This document shows, in pieces, positions 44,037 through 53,587 of a stretch of DNA of 64,000 nucleotides. This DNA comes from Candidatus Uhrbacteria bacterium (GTDB lineage: Bacteria; Patescibacteriota; Patescibacteriia; 2-12-FULL-60-25). Position 1 is the stretch's first letter. Every line of letters starts with the position of its first letter. Made by a program: the position numbers and the translations under genes. The notes under the pieces were generated by a model. The model ran no database searches, was not told the DNA's origin, and saw nothing but the letters and a program-made list of their open reading frames with translations. The stretch is from positions 1-64,000 of the forward strand of contig JADZEJ010000006.1 of the NCBI GenBank assembly GCA_020850575.1, written 5' to 3'.

Positions 44037-44627
44037 TTAAACGGATAATTCGGTAGAATCAGATACTGAATGAGACTGAACTGGTACTTCTTCCAATTGT
44101 TTTAAAACATCTTGTATGGATGTGTGTGAACGAAGAGCTTCATAATCTGGTAAAGCTTCCACGCTTGATAAACCAAGATGATTCAAAAAATCAAACGTAA
44201 TTGCATACACCGCCTGACCCAACCGAGTATCTTCTTTTTGTTCTATGAGACCACGCAACAATAGATTTCGTAAAATCATCGAAGACTGAACCCCGCGAAT
44301 CTGTTCCAATTCTGGTCGTGTCATTGGTCCACGATAAGCCAAAATAGTGAGTGCTTCCAAAGCCGGACGACTCAATTCCGCTTGAGCCTCAACCTGCACC
44401 GCCTTTGACACCGCATCCGCACAATCTGAACGTGTAGTTAATTCAAATTCCTGCCCATTTTTTTGTAATTGCAAAGCGCTGCCGGATTGCTCTAATCGTT
44501 CTGATAAAGTGTTGAGAGCATTTTGAATATCTTCGCTAGCAACATCAAACATCTGTGCCAAGCGCGCAATAGTATATGGTTTAGCTGAAGCAAACAACAC
44601 TGCTTCTAAATTCCGTTCTAATGTCAT
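44037..44627 (-). CDS. scpB: Segregation/condensation protein ScpB
   Basis: 196 residues. Winged-helix kleisin partner of SMC. Recognised by NLEAVLFASAKPYTIARL, ALTILAYRGPMTRPELEQIRG and LGLSSVEALPDYEAL. It starts inside the scpA stop (ATGA overlap), the usual arrangement. Confidence 0.95.
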   Translation of the reverse strand: MTLERNLEAVLFASAKPYTIARLAQMFDVASEDIQNALNTLSERLEQSGSALQLQKNGQEFELTTRSDCADAVSKAVQVEAQAELSRPALEALTILAYRGPMTRPELEQIRGVQSSMILRNLLLRGLIEQKEDTRLGQAVYAITFDFLNHLGLSSVEALPDYEALRSHTSIQDVLKQLEEVPVQSHSVSDSTELSV

Positions 44628-45382
44628 ACAAATGATTCTGCAAATGGATCAGTCGTTGGAGGTTCTGGGTGAGCTTCAATCGCAATATCTTGGAAAAGCT
44701 GATCTTGTGAAACCACTAAAAAACGTTGCTTAACTAATTCAAGTAAAGCCAAAAAGGTTGCGACCGCTTCCTGTTTGCTCGCCGCCGATCCAATAAAAGT
44801 CGTAAATGTCGCCTTAGCTTGTGCTCGAATATGACGATACAATAAACCAATTTTTTCTTGTACTGTCACGATGCGTTGAATAACTGCTTGTGGTAAAACT
44901 TTTTGTGGTACCAAGCGTGCGATAACACGCAACATCAACTCATGCATTTGAACAACTCCAAAATCTTGTGGAGGACGAAACCCAATCTCAACTTTTAGCA
45001 TCAAAGGCTTTACGCGCGGAAAAGACTGCATTCCTTGCTTCCATAAATCATCAATCATTTTCGAAGCTCCTACAAACGCTTTGTAGGTACGTAATTGCAT
45101 TTCCAAATCCGGTCCTTCTTCCATCTCTTGAACCGACAATTCCGGCAATAACAACTTTGATTTCAAATAAACCAATTTTGACGCAATGACCAAAAAATCA
45201 GCCATTTCTTCAAGCGATATCTGCTTCGAGGTATGAACATATGCAACAAATTGATCCGCAACTGTTGCCAAAGAAACCTGCGAAATATCTAATTTTTGTT
45301 GTTCTACTAACTGCAAAAGCAGATCCAATGGACCCTCAAATTGCGCAACCTGAAATAATACCGGCACCGTAATACTATACAA
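44624..45382 (-). CDS. scpA: Segregation/condensation protein ScpA (kleisin)
   Basis: 252 residues. Bridges SMC heads. N-terminal FEGPLDLLLQLVEQQKLDIS, VADQFVAYV and the EMADFLVIASKLVYLKSKLL segment are hallmark. C-terminal winged helix TFIGSAASKQEAVATFLALL. It precedes scpB with a 4-bp overlap. smc itself is not in the window. Confidence 0.95.
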   Translation of the reverse strand: MYSITVPVLFQVAQFEGPLDLLLQLVEQQKLDISQVSLATVADQFVAYVHTSKQISLEEMADFLVIASKLVYLKSKLLLPELSVQEMEEGPDLEMQLRTYKAFVGASKMIDDLWKQGMQSFPRVKPLMLKVEIGFRPPQDFGVVQMHELMLRVIARLVPQKVLPQAVIQRIVTVQEKIGLLYRHIRAQAKATFTTFIGSAASKQEAVATFLALLELVKQRFLVVSQDQLFQDIAIEAHPEPPTTDPFAESFV

Positions 45383-45435
45383 TAAAAACCCAATAAAACA
45401 AATTAATCAATCAATAATAATTAAAATCTTTTTCA

Positions 45436-46833
45436 TCATTTTTTACGAATATCAATATGCGCCTCTCGCAAACGTTTTTCTTCAATTTCGGATGGAGCCC
45501 CCATAAGTGGATCCCGTGCATCACCTGTTTTTGGAAAAGCGATCACTTCACGAATATTTGGTTCATTTGCCAACAACATGACAATGCGATCAATACCGGG
45601 AGCCATTCCACCATGGGGAGGCGCACCATATTCAAAAGCTTCAAGCATATGACCAAATCTAGCCTGAATTAATTCATCAGGAATACCAAGCAATTGAAAA
45701 ATCTTATTCTGTAAATCACGATGATGAATACGGATCGAGCCGGAAGACAATTCATATCCATTCATCACCAAATCATATGAAGCGGCACGAACTTTAAGCG
45801 GCTCAGTATCCAATAATCCAACATCTTCAGGATGTGGCATACAGAATGGATGGTGCGCGGCTTGAATACCCCCTTCTCCATCAGTTTCAAACATCGGAAA
45901 ATCAACAATCCAAGCAAAAGCCAATTCATTTGGATCAGTCTTATCTTGACGTAAATCAGGCTTATCATTTCCATACTTCTCCATCGAATCACGATAACTA
46001 ATACGTGGAAATGGTACTTGCAAAATCTTTTTTTCAGGCGCAACCGTCTTCACTAGCTCAATCATCATTTTTTCATTCAATGCCAAAACATCTTCTTGTG
46101 TTACGAAAGACATTTCCAAATCGAGCTGCGTAAACTCTGGTTGACGATCTCCGCGTTGATCTTCATCTCGAAAACAACGCGCGATTTGGAAGTATTTTTC
46201 CATGCCGCCAACCATAAGCAGTTGCTTGAATTGTTGTGGAGATTGCGGAAGCACGTAAAACTTTCCATCATGCAAACGTGACGGTACCAAATATTCACGA
46301 GAACCTTCAGGAGTTCCTTTTGTTAAAATTGGCGTTTCAAATTCAATAAATCCTTCTCGATGCAAAAAATCACGAAAAAATGTAATCACTTTATCGCGTA
46401 GAATAATATTTCTCCTCATGCGATCTGTGCGCAAATCCAAATAACGATACTTCATGCGTAGCTCTTCATGTATGTTCTTCGTATCTCCTAATTCAAACGG
46501 TGGAGTCTTTGAGAGATTAAAAATTTCAATATCTTTCGCCAATAATTCAACAGCGCCCGTTTCAAGGTTTGGATTAATCTGTTTTTCACCACGCTTATTC
46601 ACAATCCCTGTAATTTTTAAACAATATTCCAAACGAATATCCGACATCAAACCTAGCGCACGTTCGGATAATTCTGCCGGTACTAAAACAACCTGCATCA
46701 AACCGGAGCTATCTCGCATATCTAAAAACGCCAATTTACCCATATCACGACGACTATTTACCCAACCAAAAATAACGACCTCTTGTCCGAGGGCTTTAAC
46801 GGTTTCACGAATAGGAGTTCGAAGTTCCAGCAT
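45436..46833 (-). CDS. aspS: Aspartyl-tRNA synthetase lacking the GAD domain
   Basis: 465 residues. Charges tRNA with Asp. N-terminal OB-fold (VVIFGWVNSRRDMGKLAFLD), class II motif 2 region (GMEKYFQIARCFRDEDQRGD) and motif 3 (GMAPGIDRIVMLL) are intact. Bacterial AspRS of about 580-600 residues has an inserted GAD domain between the DKPDLR and WVVDFPMFE positions. Here KYGNDKPDLR is joined by only about 10 residues to AWIVDFPMFE (about 287-315), so the insertion is missing. The rest looks bacterial-type. Whether it is discriminating is unknown; asnS is present nearby, but no glutamine amidotransferase is seen. Confidence 0.95.
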   Translation of the reverse strand: MLELRTPIRETVKALGQEVVIFGWVNSRRDMGKLAFLDMRDSSGLMQVVLVPAELSERALGLMSDIRLEYCLKITGIVNKRGEKQINPNLETGAVELLAKDIEIFNLSKTPPFELGDTKNIHEELRMKYRYLDLRTDRMRRNIILRDKVITFFRDFLHREGFIEFETPILTKGTPEGSREYLVPSRLHDGKFYVLPQSPQQFKQLLMVGGMEKYFQIARCFRDEDQRGDRQPEFTQLDLEMSFVTQEDVLALNEKMMIELVKTVAPEKKILQVPFPRISYRDSMEKYGNDKPDLRQDKTDPNELAFAWIVDFPMFETDGEGGIQAAHHPFCMPHPEDVGLLDTEPLKVRAASYDLVMNGYELSSGSIRIHHRDLQNKIFQLLGIPDELIQARFGHMLEAFEYGAPPHGGMAPGIDRIVMLLANEPNIREVIAFPKTGDARDPLMGAPSEIEEKRLREAHIDIRKK

Positions 46834-46874
46834 AATTTTATCTGGATAACGTTAACCCGATCTCTAAAAAAAAG

Positions 46875-48305
46875 CTAGGGTTTACGCCAAGACCTCAAAA
46901 CATGATCAGCAAAAATATCAGTCAACCGAATATCTCGAATATCCAATGGAATTGCCGATTTATCAGCCATTTTTTCCATCCAACTTCTCATAATTTCTTG
47001 CTGTTGATTGGGAAGCGTTGGAAGCAAGGCGATAATGGTTGGCCACGCAGCCGGAGTTGTTTCCATCACATAGCTCATATCATAAGAAGGTCCATAAATA
47101 ACAGTCATGCGTTTCAAATTATACCGAACCACAGTAGCTTCAACATTCCATAATAAAAGGAAGGACGGAAGACTCAACATGCCAATAAATAACACCTTTG
47201 TAGCATGCACCGCTGAAAAGCGAAAAAGGAAACTCATACTAACAAAAACCAACAATAATCCTACATACGCTATTCCGGCATATGCCCAAAAACGCATCAC
47301 TGTCATTCCATACTTATCCACATACAATCCCAAACGCATCGTCGCTGAAAGTAAAACAACCGATGTTTGTACAATCAAAATCAAGGCGGCAATACGTACC
47401 AATGTGTGACTCGCTGTTGTTGTCTTAATATACACAAACCATGAAATCGAAAACACGATACTCGCCACAATGAGTAATTGAAAAAATCCACCTCTTGCAT
47501 ATTCTGCATACGAAATACCTGCTGCACGAAGTACCTGTTCGCCACCAAAAAAATACGTAAATTGAAATATAAGAAAAACAAAAAATAAAATATTCAAAAC
47601 ACTCAAAAAAGATACAAACACTATTTGAGAAATAGGTGCACATTTGATTGAATGTGTAGTCCGAATCTCTTCAGATTTTGCACGTTCAATCAATAACCAA
47701 GAAGAACCGGAGACATAACAAATAATAAAAACATCAATCAAAAATCGGGCAAATAAACCTTCTTCAAAAAAAGAACCAATCGATTCATCAAAAAAATGAC
47801 GGAAAAATGGATCGGCGGACGAAAATAAAGCGACAAACAACACGACAAAAGGAAATGCTAGTACTATACCTTGAAGAATTTTTGATCCACGTTTAAACAC
47901 ATAAATATCTTTTACAATACGAGGCAAAACTCGAAATGGGAATACCGTATCTCGCCAAAACTCAAGAGGTATCAAACTCCGAACAGCAAATAAAGATGGT
48001 ATATGCTTTGCATGCCAAAAAACAAACAAGGCTAAAGAAATTCCAATGGCGAAAGGTGCAAAGATTGTCACTACAATATGCGAGTACAATATGGATCCAC
48101 CGATACCGCAAAACGCCGGAAACAAAAAAAGAAACGGCCAAGCATATTGCTTTTTTCGAACCAAAAATCGAAGACCGACAGAAAAAACGATACAAAACAA
48201 TCCTATCAATGCTAAAGGCCATCCGTAAAAATGATTCGCCACTAAAACATGATAAATGATCGCAATGATCAAACCCGCCACACATGAAATAATGGCATTT
48301 TTCAT
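46875..48305 (-). CDS. DUF4153/DUF4173 multi-pass membrane protein
   Basis: 476 residues with about 10-12 membrane helices. Segments such as VLFVALFSSADPFFRHFF and YFFGGEQVLRAAGISYAEYA are typical of the DUF4153/4173 family, whose function is unknown. Start set at ATG 48305; a start at 48401 would overlap the upstream gene. The tail (residues about 430-476) is soluble. Confidence 0.7.
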   Translation of the reverse strand: MKNAIISCVAGLIIAIIYHVLVANHFYGWPLALIGLFCIVFSVGLRFLVRKKQYAWPFLFLFPAFCGIGGSILYSHIVVTIFAPFAIGISLALFVFWHAKHIPSLFAVRSLIPLEFWRDTVFPFRVLPRIVKDIYVFKRGSKILQGIVLAFPFVVLFVALFSSADPFFRHFFDESIGSFFEEGLFARFLIDVFIICYVSGSSWLLIERAKSEEIRTTHSIKCAPISQIVFVSFLSVLNILFFVFLIFQFTYFFGGEQVLRAAGISYAEYARGGFFQLLIVASIVFSISWFVYIKTTTASHTLVRIAALILIVQTSVVLLSATMRLGLYVDKYGMTVMRFWAYAGIAYVGLLLVFVSMSFLFRFSAVHATKVLFIGMLSLPSFLLLWNVEATVVRYNLKRMTVIYGPSYDMSYVMETTPAAWPTIIALLPTLPNQQQEIMRSWMEKMADKSAIPLDIRDIRLTDIFADHVLRSWRKP

Positions 48306-48351
48306 AAACGTAATAATACCGATCAAACGAATAATATCACTTTGTATGACA

Positions 48352-49083
48352 TTAACGATCTGCTTGAATCGATAATCGTGCCGAACTAAACTCAACGCCA
48401 CGATACGCTATAACATCAATCACGCCGTCCAAATTAATCGGAATCTTCCAAACATAATCAAATTTTCCGCCATCGTTTTTCTTTGCTTCTCCAAGGATTT
48501 TATCATCTAACTTAAAAACGACACGCTCTGCATTAGTAGCTTGAACATGAAACGTAATTTTAGTTTCAGCAGGGGCATGGTAACCACCCTCCGCAGGAAA
48601 CATGCCTTCCGCTTTAACCGAAACAATAAATGGCGCTTGCTCGTTTAATTTTGAGCAAAACATCAAGCCTTTGTTTTGTGCATCTTCTCGACAAAATAAA
48701 CCGGGACCACAAACTGGTAAATCAGCTCCACAAACTTCACCAAATTGCAATGGCATTTTACCTTTTTGAGCTTTTGGATCCTTCACGCATGATCCTTGAG
48801 ACACTCCGTCCGTCGGAGCATCACAAATAAGTCCTGGTTTACATGGTAACCGTTTAACACCACCACACGAGCTCCCCATCTCACCCAAAAAACCAGTATT
48901 CGTTTCTGGAACACTATTCGAATCTCTGATAATTGACTGGTCTCGTTCCGTCTCTGAAATATGAGGTAAAAAACGAACCGTTAAGTACGAAGTAAAAGCA
49001 AATGCGACGAAAATTAAAACGATTCCTAAAACAAACAAAATTCTAAGTAAAAAAATATCTGAACCTACTATTCCTCTCTTCAT
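48352..49083 (-). CDS. Anchored Cys-rich envelope protein
   Basis: 243 residues: an N-terminal membrane helix (about 10-33), then two Cys-rich units (SSCGGVKRLPCKPGLICDA and EVCGADLPVCGPGLFC), then an Ig-like beta domain (about 150-240, ITFHVQATNAERVVFKLDDK). The Cys patterns probably form disulfides outside the cell. Exact function unknown. It shares a strand and spacing with the next anchored protein. Confidence 0.55.
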   Translation of the reverse strand: MKRGIVGSDIFLLRILFVLGIVLIFVAFAFTSYLTVRFLPHISETERDQSIIRDSNSVPETNTGFLGEMGSSCGGVKRLPCKPGLICDAPTDGVSQGSCVKDPKAQKGKMPLQFGEVCGADLPVCGPGLFCREDAQNKGLMFCSKLNEQAPFIVSVKAEGMFPAEGGYHAPAETKITFHVQATNAERVVFKLDDKILGEAKKNDGGKFDYVWKIPINLDGVIDVIAYRGVEFSSARLSIQADR

Positions 49084-49088
49084 AATAA

Positions 49089-50129
49089 TTATTTAGATAC
49101 ATAATACAGGTTTACCGCTCCTTCGGGAATAGCTCCGATACGTACTACTTTACCGTCTTGTTTTTTACGTAACATGAGATCAAAACCATCTCTATAAATT
49201 AAATCACTGCTTTCAGTAAAAAGAAGCGGTCGTATTTTACCTAATGTTGTAGGTTTTCCTTTTTCTACCAAAATTGCAACACCAAGATCATTCACGTAAA
49301 CAAATTCATCTGAATCAAGTTTTGACTGATTTGACACAAAAGCATTAATAACGGAATCAGATGTAAAAACCGAGCCCTGTGTTTCAGCATGAAACACATA
49401 TACTTCGGATGGTCCGTGTGGTGCATTCTCAATACCTTTATCTTGTACTGCCGTTGTCACATATAGTTTACCGTGTGACAAATTCAAATATAAAACAGAA
49501 TCGGGTAAATCACCCAATGATGATATCTTCCCATCAAGATGAACACTATACACGGCTCGAGCTGAAGCATTTAATGCAATAACTGCTAATTCTTCAGAAT
49601 TAAACCAACCAAGCAACTGTACATCCTTAAGGGGTTTATCCCCAATACGAAGAACGATATCGCGTCCTGCCTGTTTTGGTCGAAGTAATTCAATCACACC
49701 CGCGCCATCTGGCTTTGATTCTTTTAAGACAGCTCGAAAGACCCGATCCGGAGACAAGAGCCCTTCCGGGACTTCCACATCTACGCCTCGAATTTCAAAT
49801 GGCTTTTCTTGACCAGTCGCAACATCAATTCCTCGACTTGGCCATGTTGATGAATCCGGATTTTTTGAAAGAAATTGCGGATATGTAATACGTTCCATGA
49901 GTCCATTGGCGTGAACCAAAAGTACTGCGGACTCATTAGTCAAGACAAGCGAAGGAATAAGCTCTGTTGAAGTATTGTCCGTAACGGTAGGAGAATTCTC
50001 AATCGGTTTTTGTACTCGCTTTTGCGTTAAATAAGACGTTGTGACTACGCCAAATACCACCAAAACCGTAATAAAAACAACAACAACTGGATTGATTTTT
50101 TTCGTCATAGCGGATGAGGAATGCGACAT
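49089..50129 (-). CDS. Membrane-anchored protein with beta-rich external domain
   Basis: 346 residues: one N-terminal helix (about 13-35) and about 300 residues outside, with repeated short beta stretches (LLVHANGLMERITYPQFL, GKLYVTTAVQDKG, EFVYVNDLGVAILVEKGKP) suggestive of a beta-propeller-like fold. No enzyme motif. I do not recognise the family. Five bp upstream of the Cys-rich protein gene, so they form a pair. Confidence 0.5.
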   Translation of the reverse strand: MSHSSSAMTKKINPVVVVFITVLVVFGVVTTSYLTQKRVQKPIENSPTVTDNTSTELIPSLVLTNESAVLLVHANGLMERITYPQFLSKNPDSSTWPSRGIDVATGQEKPFEIRGVDVEVPEGLLSPDRVFRAVLKESKPDGAGVIELLRPKQAGRDIVLRIGDKPLKDVQLLGWFNSEELAVIALNASARAVYSVHLDGKISSLGDLPDSVLYLNLSHGKLYVTTAVQDKGIENAPHGPSEVYVFHAETQGSVFTSDSVINAFVSNQSKLDSDEFVYVNDLGVAILVEKGKPTTLGKIRPLLFTESSDLIYRDGFDLMLRKKQDGKVVRIGAIPEGAVNLYYVSK

Positions 50130-50165
50130 AAGATAGTAGTAGTATGTACTATGTAAAAAGTTAAA

Positions 50166-51458
50166 CTATGGTTCTAACCGATTAATCAAACGTGGAAAAG
50201 GAATCGTTTCACGCACATGATGCAAACCACAAATCCAAGCTACAATACGTTCAAGTCCATATCCAAAACCTGAATGTGTCACCGAACCGTATTTTCGCAA
50301 GTCAAGATACCAACGAAAAGCTTCAACGGGTAAATTATGTTCACGTATACGCTCCAATAACTTGTCATAATTATCTTCACGTTGCGAACCTCCACTGATT
50401 TCACCGTATCCTTCTGGTGCCAACAAATCAGAATTCAGCACGCGCGTTTCATCTTGCGGATCACGTTTCATGTAAAATGCTTTCACGGCTGTAGGATACT
50501 TTTCAATAAACAACGGTTTGTCGTACAGCTTAGTCAAGGTCGTTTCATCATCCGCACCCAGATCATCCATATCACCAATATCGCTACCGAGTTCATGGAG
50601 CTTAGAGATTGCTTCGGCATGAGTCAATCGATAAAAAGGTGCTTTAACGTTTTCCAATGGCTTTACATCACGTTCCAAAATCGTCAATTCAGCTCGACAT
50701 TCTGTGAGCACTTTTGACACGATATGTTCAATCAATTGTTCTTGAATTTTCATGTTCTGTTCGTGGTCTACAAAAGCGGCTTCCGCATCCATCATCCAAA
50801 ATTCAATCAAATGACGTCTCGTCTTTGATTTTTCAGCTCGAAATACCGGACCAAAATCAAAGCAGCGACCTACTGATGCGATAGCCGCCTCAAGATATAA
50901 TTGCCCGGATTGAGACAAGTAAGCTGAACGTTCACCAAAGTAATCAATTTCAAATAATTCCGTTGTTCCTTCGCACGCGCTTGGTGTCAAAATTGGCGAA
51001 TCGATCTTGACGTAATCATGTTGATGAAACCACTCGTATGTCGCACGAATAATACAATCACGAACACGTTGCACTGCCCATTGTGATGGCGCACGCAACC
51101 ATAAATGACGATTGTCTAACAAAAAATCTGGACCATGTTCTTTTTTACCAAGCGGATATTCTTCTGCCCTTTGTAAAAGCAAAATCCTTGTCACCTGTAA
51201 CTCATATACTCCTGGCTGTTTTGGATGTTTCGCTACCAAACCCGTCACTTCAACGGAAGATTCCATTGTTGCAGAAGTAGCTGCTGTCCAAGACGCTTCG
51301 TCAACCAATGCTTTTGAAGCCACTGCTTGCACAAAACCAGAACCATCACGCACCTGCAAAAAAACAATACTACCTGAAGAACGCACATGTTGCACCCAGC
51401 CACGAATCGTAACTTCTTGGTCCACCAAATTAGAAAATGTAGAAATGAGGGAATCCAT
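50166..51458 (-). CDS. asnS: Asparaginyl-tRNA synthetase
   Basis: 430 residues. Charges tRNA with Asn directly. OB-fold (VTIRGWVQHVRSSGSIVFLQ), class II motif 2 (FDFGPVFRAEKSKTRRHLIE), and motif 3 (GFGYGLERIVAWI) are present. The ELRR..-like Asp/Asn-specific loop is seen as GGSQRED. It overlaps the end of the upstream coding sequence by 29 bp. Confidence 0.96.
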   Translation of the reverse strand: MDSLISTFSNLVDQEVTIRGWVQHVRSSGSIVFLQVRDGSGFVQAVASKALVDEASWTAATSATMESSVEVTGLVAKHPKQPGVYELQVTRILLLQRAEEYPLGKKEHGPDFLLDNRHLWLRAPSQWAVQRVRDCIIRATYEWFHQHDYVKIDSPILTPSACEGTTELFEIDYFGERSAYLSQSGQLYLEAAIASVGRCFDFGPVFRAEKSKTRRHLIEFWMMDAEAAFVDHEQNMKIQEQLIEHIVSKVLTECRAELTILERDVKPLENVKAPFYRLTHAEAISKLHELGSDIGDMDDLGADDETTLTKLYDKPLFIEKYPTAVKAFYMKRDPQDETRVLNSDLLAPEGYGEISGGSQREDNYDKLLERIREHNLPVEAFRWYLDLRKYGSVTHSGFGYGLERIVAWICGLHHVRETIPFPRLINRLEP

Positions 51459-52302
51459 ATACTATAAATATACACAAAACTGTATACAAAACAACCCCTG
51501 ATGTCCACGGGGACTCAGGGGCTAAAACGAATAAATGACGAAGATGCTGTGGAATGTTCGAATAACGCTGACGTCCTTTCGTAATATCACCCTTTGATTT
51601 CCCGACTTTCTTTTGATGTGCCTTAAACTTTCTCGGTGTCTGAAGCGCCACAATACGTACGCCTGAAGCTTTTGATTTGTCCAATATCAGAAAACACTTT
51701 GTGCGTTTCTCTGTACCGATCAGACACATCACAGCTTCATATCCCTTGGTAGAACGATTACATACTGGAAGGCCTGTTTGTGCCAATTCAACCAAACGAA
51801 GTTCAACGGCACGAATAACTCCAAGAGCGATTTTTTCCATATCAATCCGAAGAATTGAGGCGATTTCTTTCGTCAAAATCGCTTCATATGTCTTCGCATC
51901 GACAGGCTTCTTATCCAATGCCCTGAGAATTCCACTGAAATGAGATAGTTTTTTATCGAGCGCATGCCGCAATTCACGTTCAATGTAGTACTCAGAAGCA
52001 TCCGTTTTAAGCATCAACGTATGACGACAAAAAGCATTAAAAACATCACGAAATCCCGTAAAAGCCTCTTTAGTCACAGCAGTGTACGAACGCAACGCGA
52101 ATTCAATAGCTCGCCTCATACGCAACTGCAAGCGCCTCATGAAATGATCATGCGTACCGTTAGAGTTCTCATATTCCGTAGAAAACTCATGCTTCTCAAG
52201 AAGAATCGCAAGCTGCTCCTTGATCGATTCAATTTTTTGATCTTCTAGAGCTTGAAGACGTTCTTTCGCTTTTTTATCACGAAGTTTCTGCTTCCACCCC
52301 AT
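51430..52302 (-). CDS. Coiled-coil protein of unknown function
   Basis: 290 residues from ATG 52302, the first start giving a hydrophilic N-terminus (starts at 52353 and 52413 are possible). Helical, Lys/Arg-rich, with KQKLRDKKAKERLQALEDQK as coiled coil and IDMEKIALGVIRAVELRLVE amphipathic. The last 25 residues are hydrophobic and are encoded by a terminator-like hairpin region, so the true C-terminus may be earlier. It overlaps the asnS start. Lies between asnS and recO. Confidence 0.5.
   Translation of the reverse strand: MGWKQKLRDKKAKERLQALEDQKIESIKEQLAILLEKHEFSTEYENSNGTHDHFMRRLQLRMRRAIEFALRSYTAVTKEAFTGFRDVFNAFCRHTLMLKTDASEYYIERELRHALDKKLSHFSGILRALDKKPVDAKTYEAILTKEIASILRIDMEKIALGVIRAVELRLVELAQTGLPVCNRSTKGYEAVMCLIGTEKRTKCFLILDKSKASGVRIVALQTPRKFKAHQKKVGKSKGDITKGRQRYSNIPQHLRHLFVLAPESPWTSGVVLYTVLCIFIVYGFPHFYIF
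51495..51521 (-). terminator. Strong hairpin at the 3' end of a coding region
   Basis: CCCCTGA/TCAGGGG outer stem with GTCC/GGAC inner stem and ACGG loop. On the minus strand it is followed by TTGTTTTG. It is inside the open frame that ends at 51430. Confidence 0.6.
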
Positions 52303-52448
52303 ATGGGGACGAGTAGATTGAGAATGAACGGTCGACGACCAAAAACGAGTCATGCACGCTCCAAGTGTCGTGGTTGTACAAAAAAACGACGAACAGAGGA
52401 AAGCTACGTCCAAATACGAAAAGTGTCAATACGTAAAGTAACAAAATA

Positions 52449-53129
52449 TTAAACTAAAGAACGCAACATTTTTAAACCTTTTGGCTCTTCTTGCAACGAT
52501 GTATTACGCAAAGCATCTTCAACAAAAACACAAACCTGGCGTAACACCTCAACCGAAACCGTTACTCGTAACACATCGATCAGAGAAGATCGACGAATGA
52601 ACGAAAGCAGAACCAAACTAGGAACCGGTGTAGTTAAATTGCGTGCTGAAGCAGGAGCTGTAATTGGTGGACCAAAACCCAAAATATCTAACAACTGTAA
52701 AGCAGCAGCAGCAAATAACAATCGTGTACGCTCAGAGCTGAGTTCTTGCGACAGATGCGCTACCGTTTGAATCAACTCACGTAATAACAAAAATATACGC
52801 GCATCACTCACACCTGGTCGTATCAAGTTCAATAGTAAATCTGAAAACGCACCACACACCGACAAACCAGCTAAAGTCCGCGGACAATCCGTTGCCGCAT
52901 TTATTTGATGCGCGACCGCTAATTTATCAAACACGCTCCCTTCCGCAATCATAATGTCACTTTCTGTAAATGGCTCCAAATGCCCTGCTTGTTTAGACGT
53001 ACGCAAACTCGCCCCTCGAGCAACCGCACTAAGCAAACCATACTCTTTTCCATACATCACATAACGACGATCTTGCTCACGAAAAGGTTCTTTTTTTAAA
53101 ACAATCACCACATCACGAAGATAAGACAT
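52449..53129 (-). CDS. recO: DNA repair protein RecO
   Basis: 226 residues. OB-fold at the N-terminus (VVIVLKKEPFREQDRRYVMY) then a helical domain with LNLIRPGVSDARIFLLLREL. Works with RecF/RecR to load RecA on gaps. Start 53129 is the family start (MSYLRDVVIVLKKE); the longer version from 53174 overlaps ruvX. No zinc Cys pattern is seen in the centre. Confidence 0.85.
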   Translation of the reverse strand: MSYLRDVVIVLKKEPFREQDRRYVMYGKEYGLLSAVARGASLRTSKQAGHLEPFTESDIMIAEGSVFDKLAVAHQINAATDCPRTLAGLSVCGAFSDLLLNLIRPGVSDARIFLLLRELIQTVAHLSQELSSERTRLLFAAAALQLLDILGFGPPITAPASARNLTTPVPSLVLLSFIRRSSLIDVLRVTVSVEVLRQVCVFVEDALRNTSLQEEPKGLKMLRSLV

Positions 53130-53146
53130 ACATCTTACACAACTGT

Positions 53147-53584
53147 TCATGCCACTGATTTTCGATCCAACCAAGTCTGTAAAATACTTGCGGCAGCCAA
53201 ATCATCTCTTTTTTCTATTGCTCCAGCACCACGTTTTCTTCCACGCTCGACCGGAGACGCATGCGTAACTTGTTGTAAAGCAAGCTTAGATGACATGGCT
53301 TCATCCTCCTCAAAAACTGGTAAACCAAATCGTTTTACATCTTCAATAAACGATTTTGTGATCCGTACCTGAAGATTCACTTTACTCGAATCTTTCAAAG
53401 GTCGAGGTACACCTATCACCACAGCCTCTACAAAATCTCTCTTCATCACATCATGCAAACGCGAGAGCAAAGCTAAACGATCAGACTCTGTAATGACTCC
53501 CCATGGACTAGCAATACGACTCTCCGTATCACCCAATGCCAAACCAACACGAACCGTACCAAAATCAATTCCAAGAACACGCAT
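53147..53584 (-). CDS. ruvX: RuvX/YqgF RNase H-like nuclease
   Basis: 145 residues. RNase H-like fold involved in pre-16S rRNA processing. GIDFGTVRVGLALGD at the N-terminus has the catalytic Asp, VVIGVPRPLKDSSKVN follows and DEDEAMSSK-like acidic part (VFEEDEAMSSKLA) is visible. Short spacing to the map gene (3 bp). Confidence 0.92.
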   Translation of the reverse strand: MRVLGIDFGTVRVGLALGDTESRIASPWGVITESDRLALLSRLHDVMKRDFVEAVVIGVPRPLKDSSKVNLQVRITKSFIEDVKRFGLPVFEEDEAMSSKLALQQVTHASPVERGRKRGAGAIEKRDDLAAASILQTWLDRKSVA

Positions 53585-53587
53585 ACA

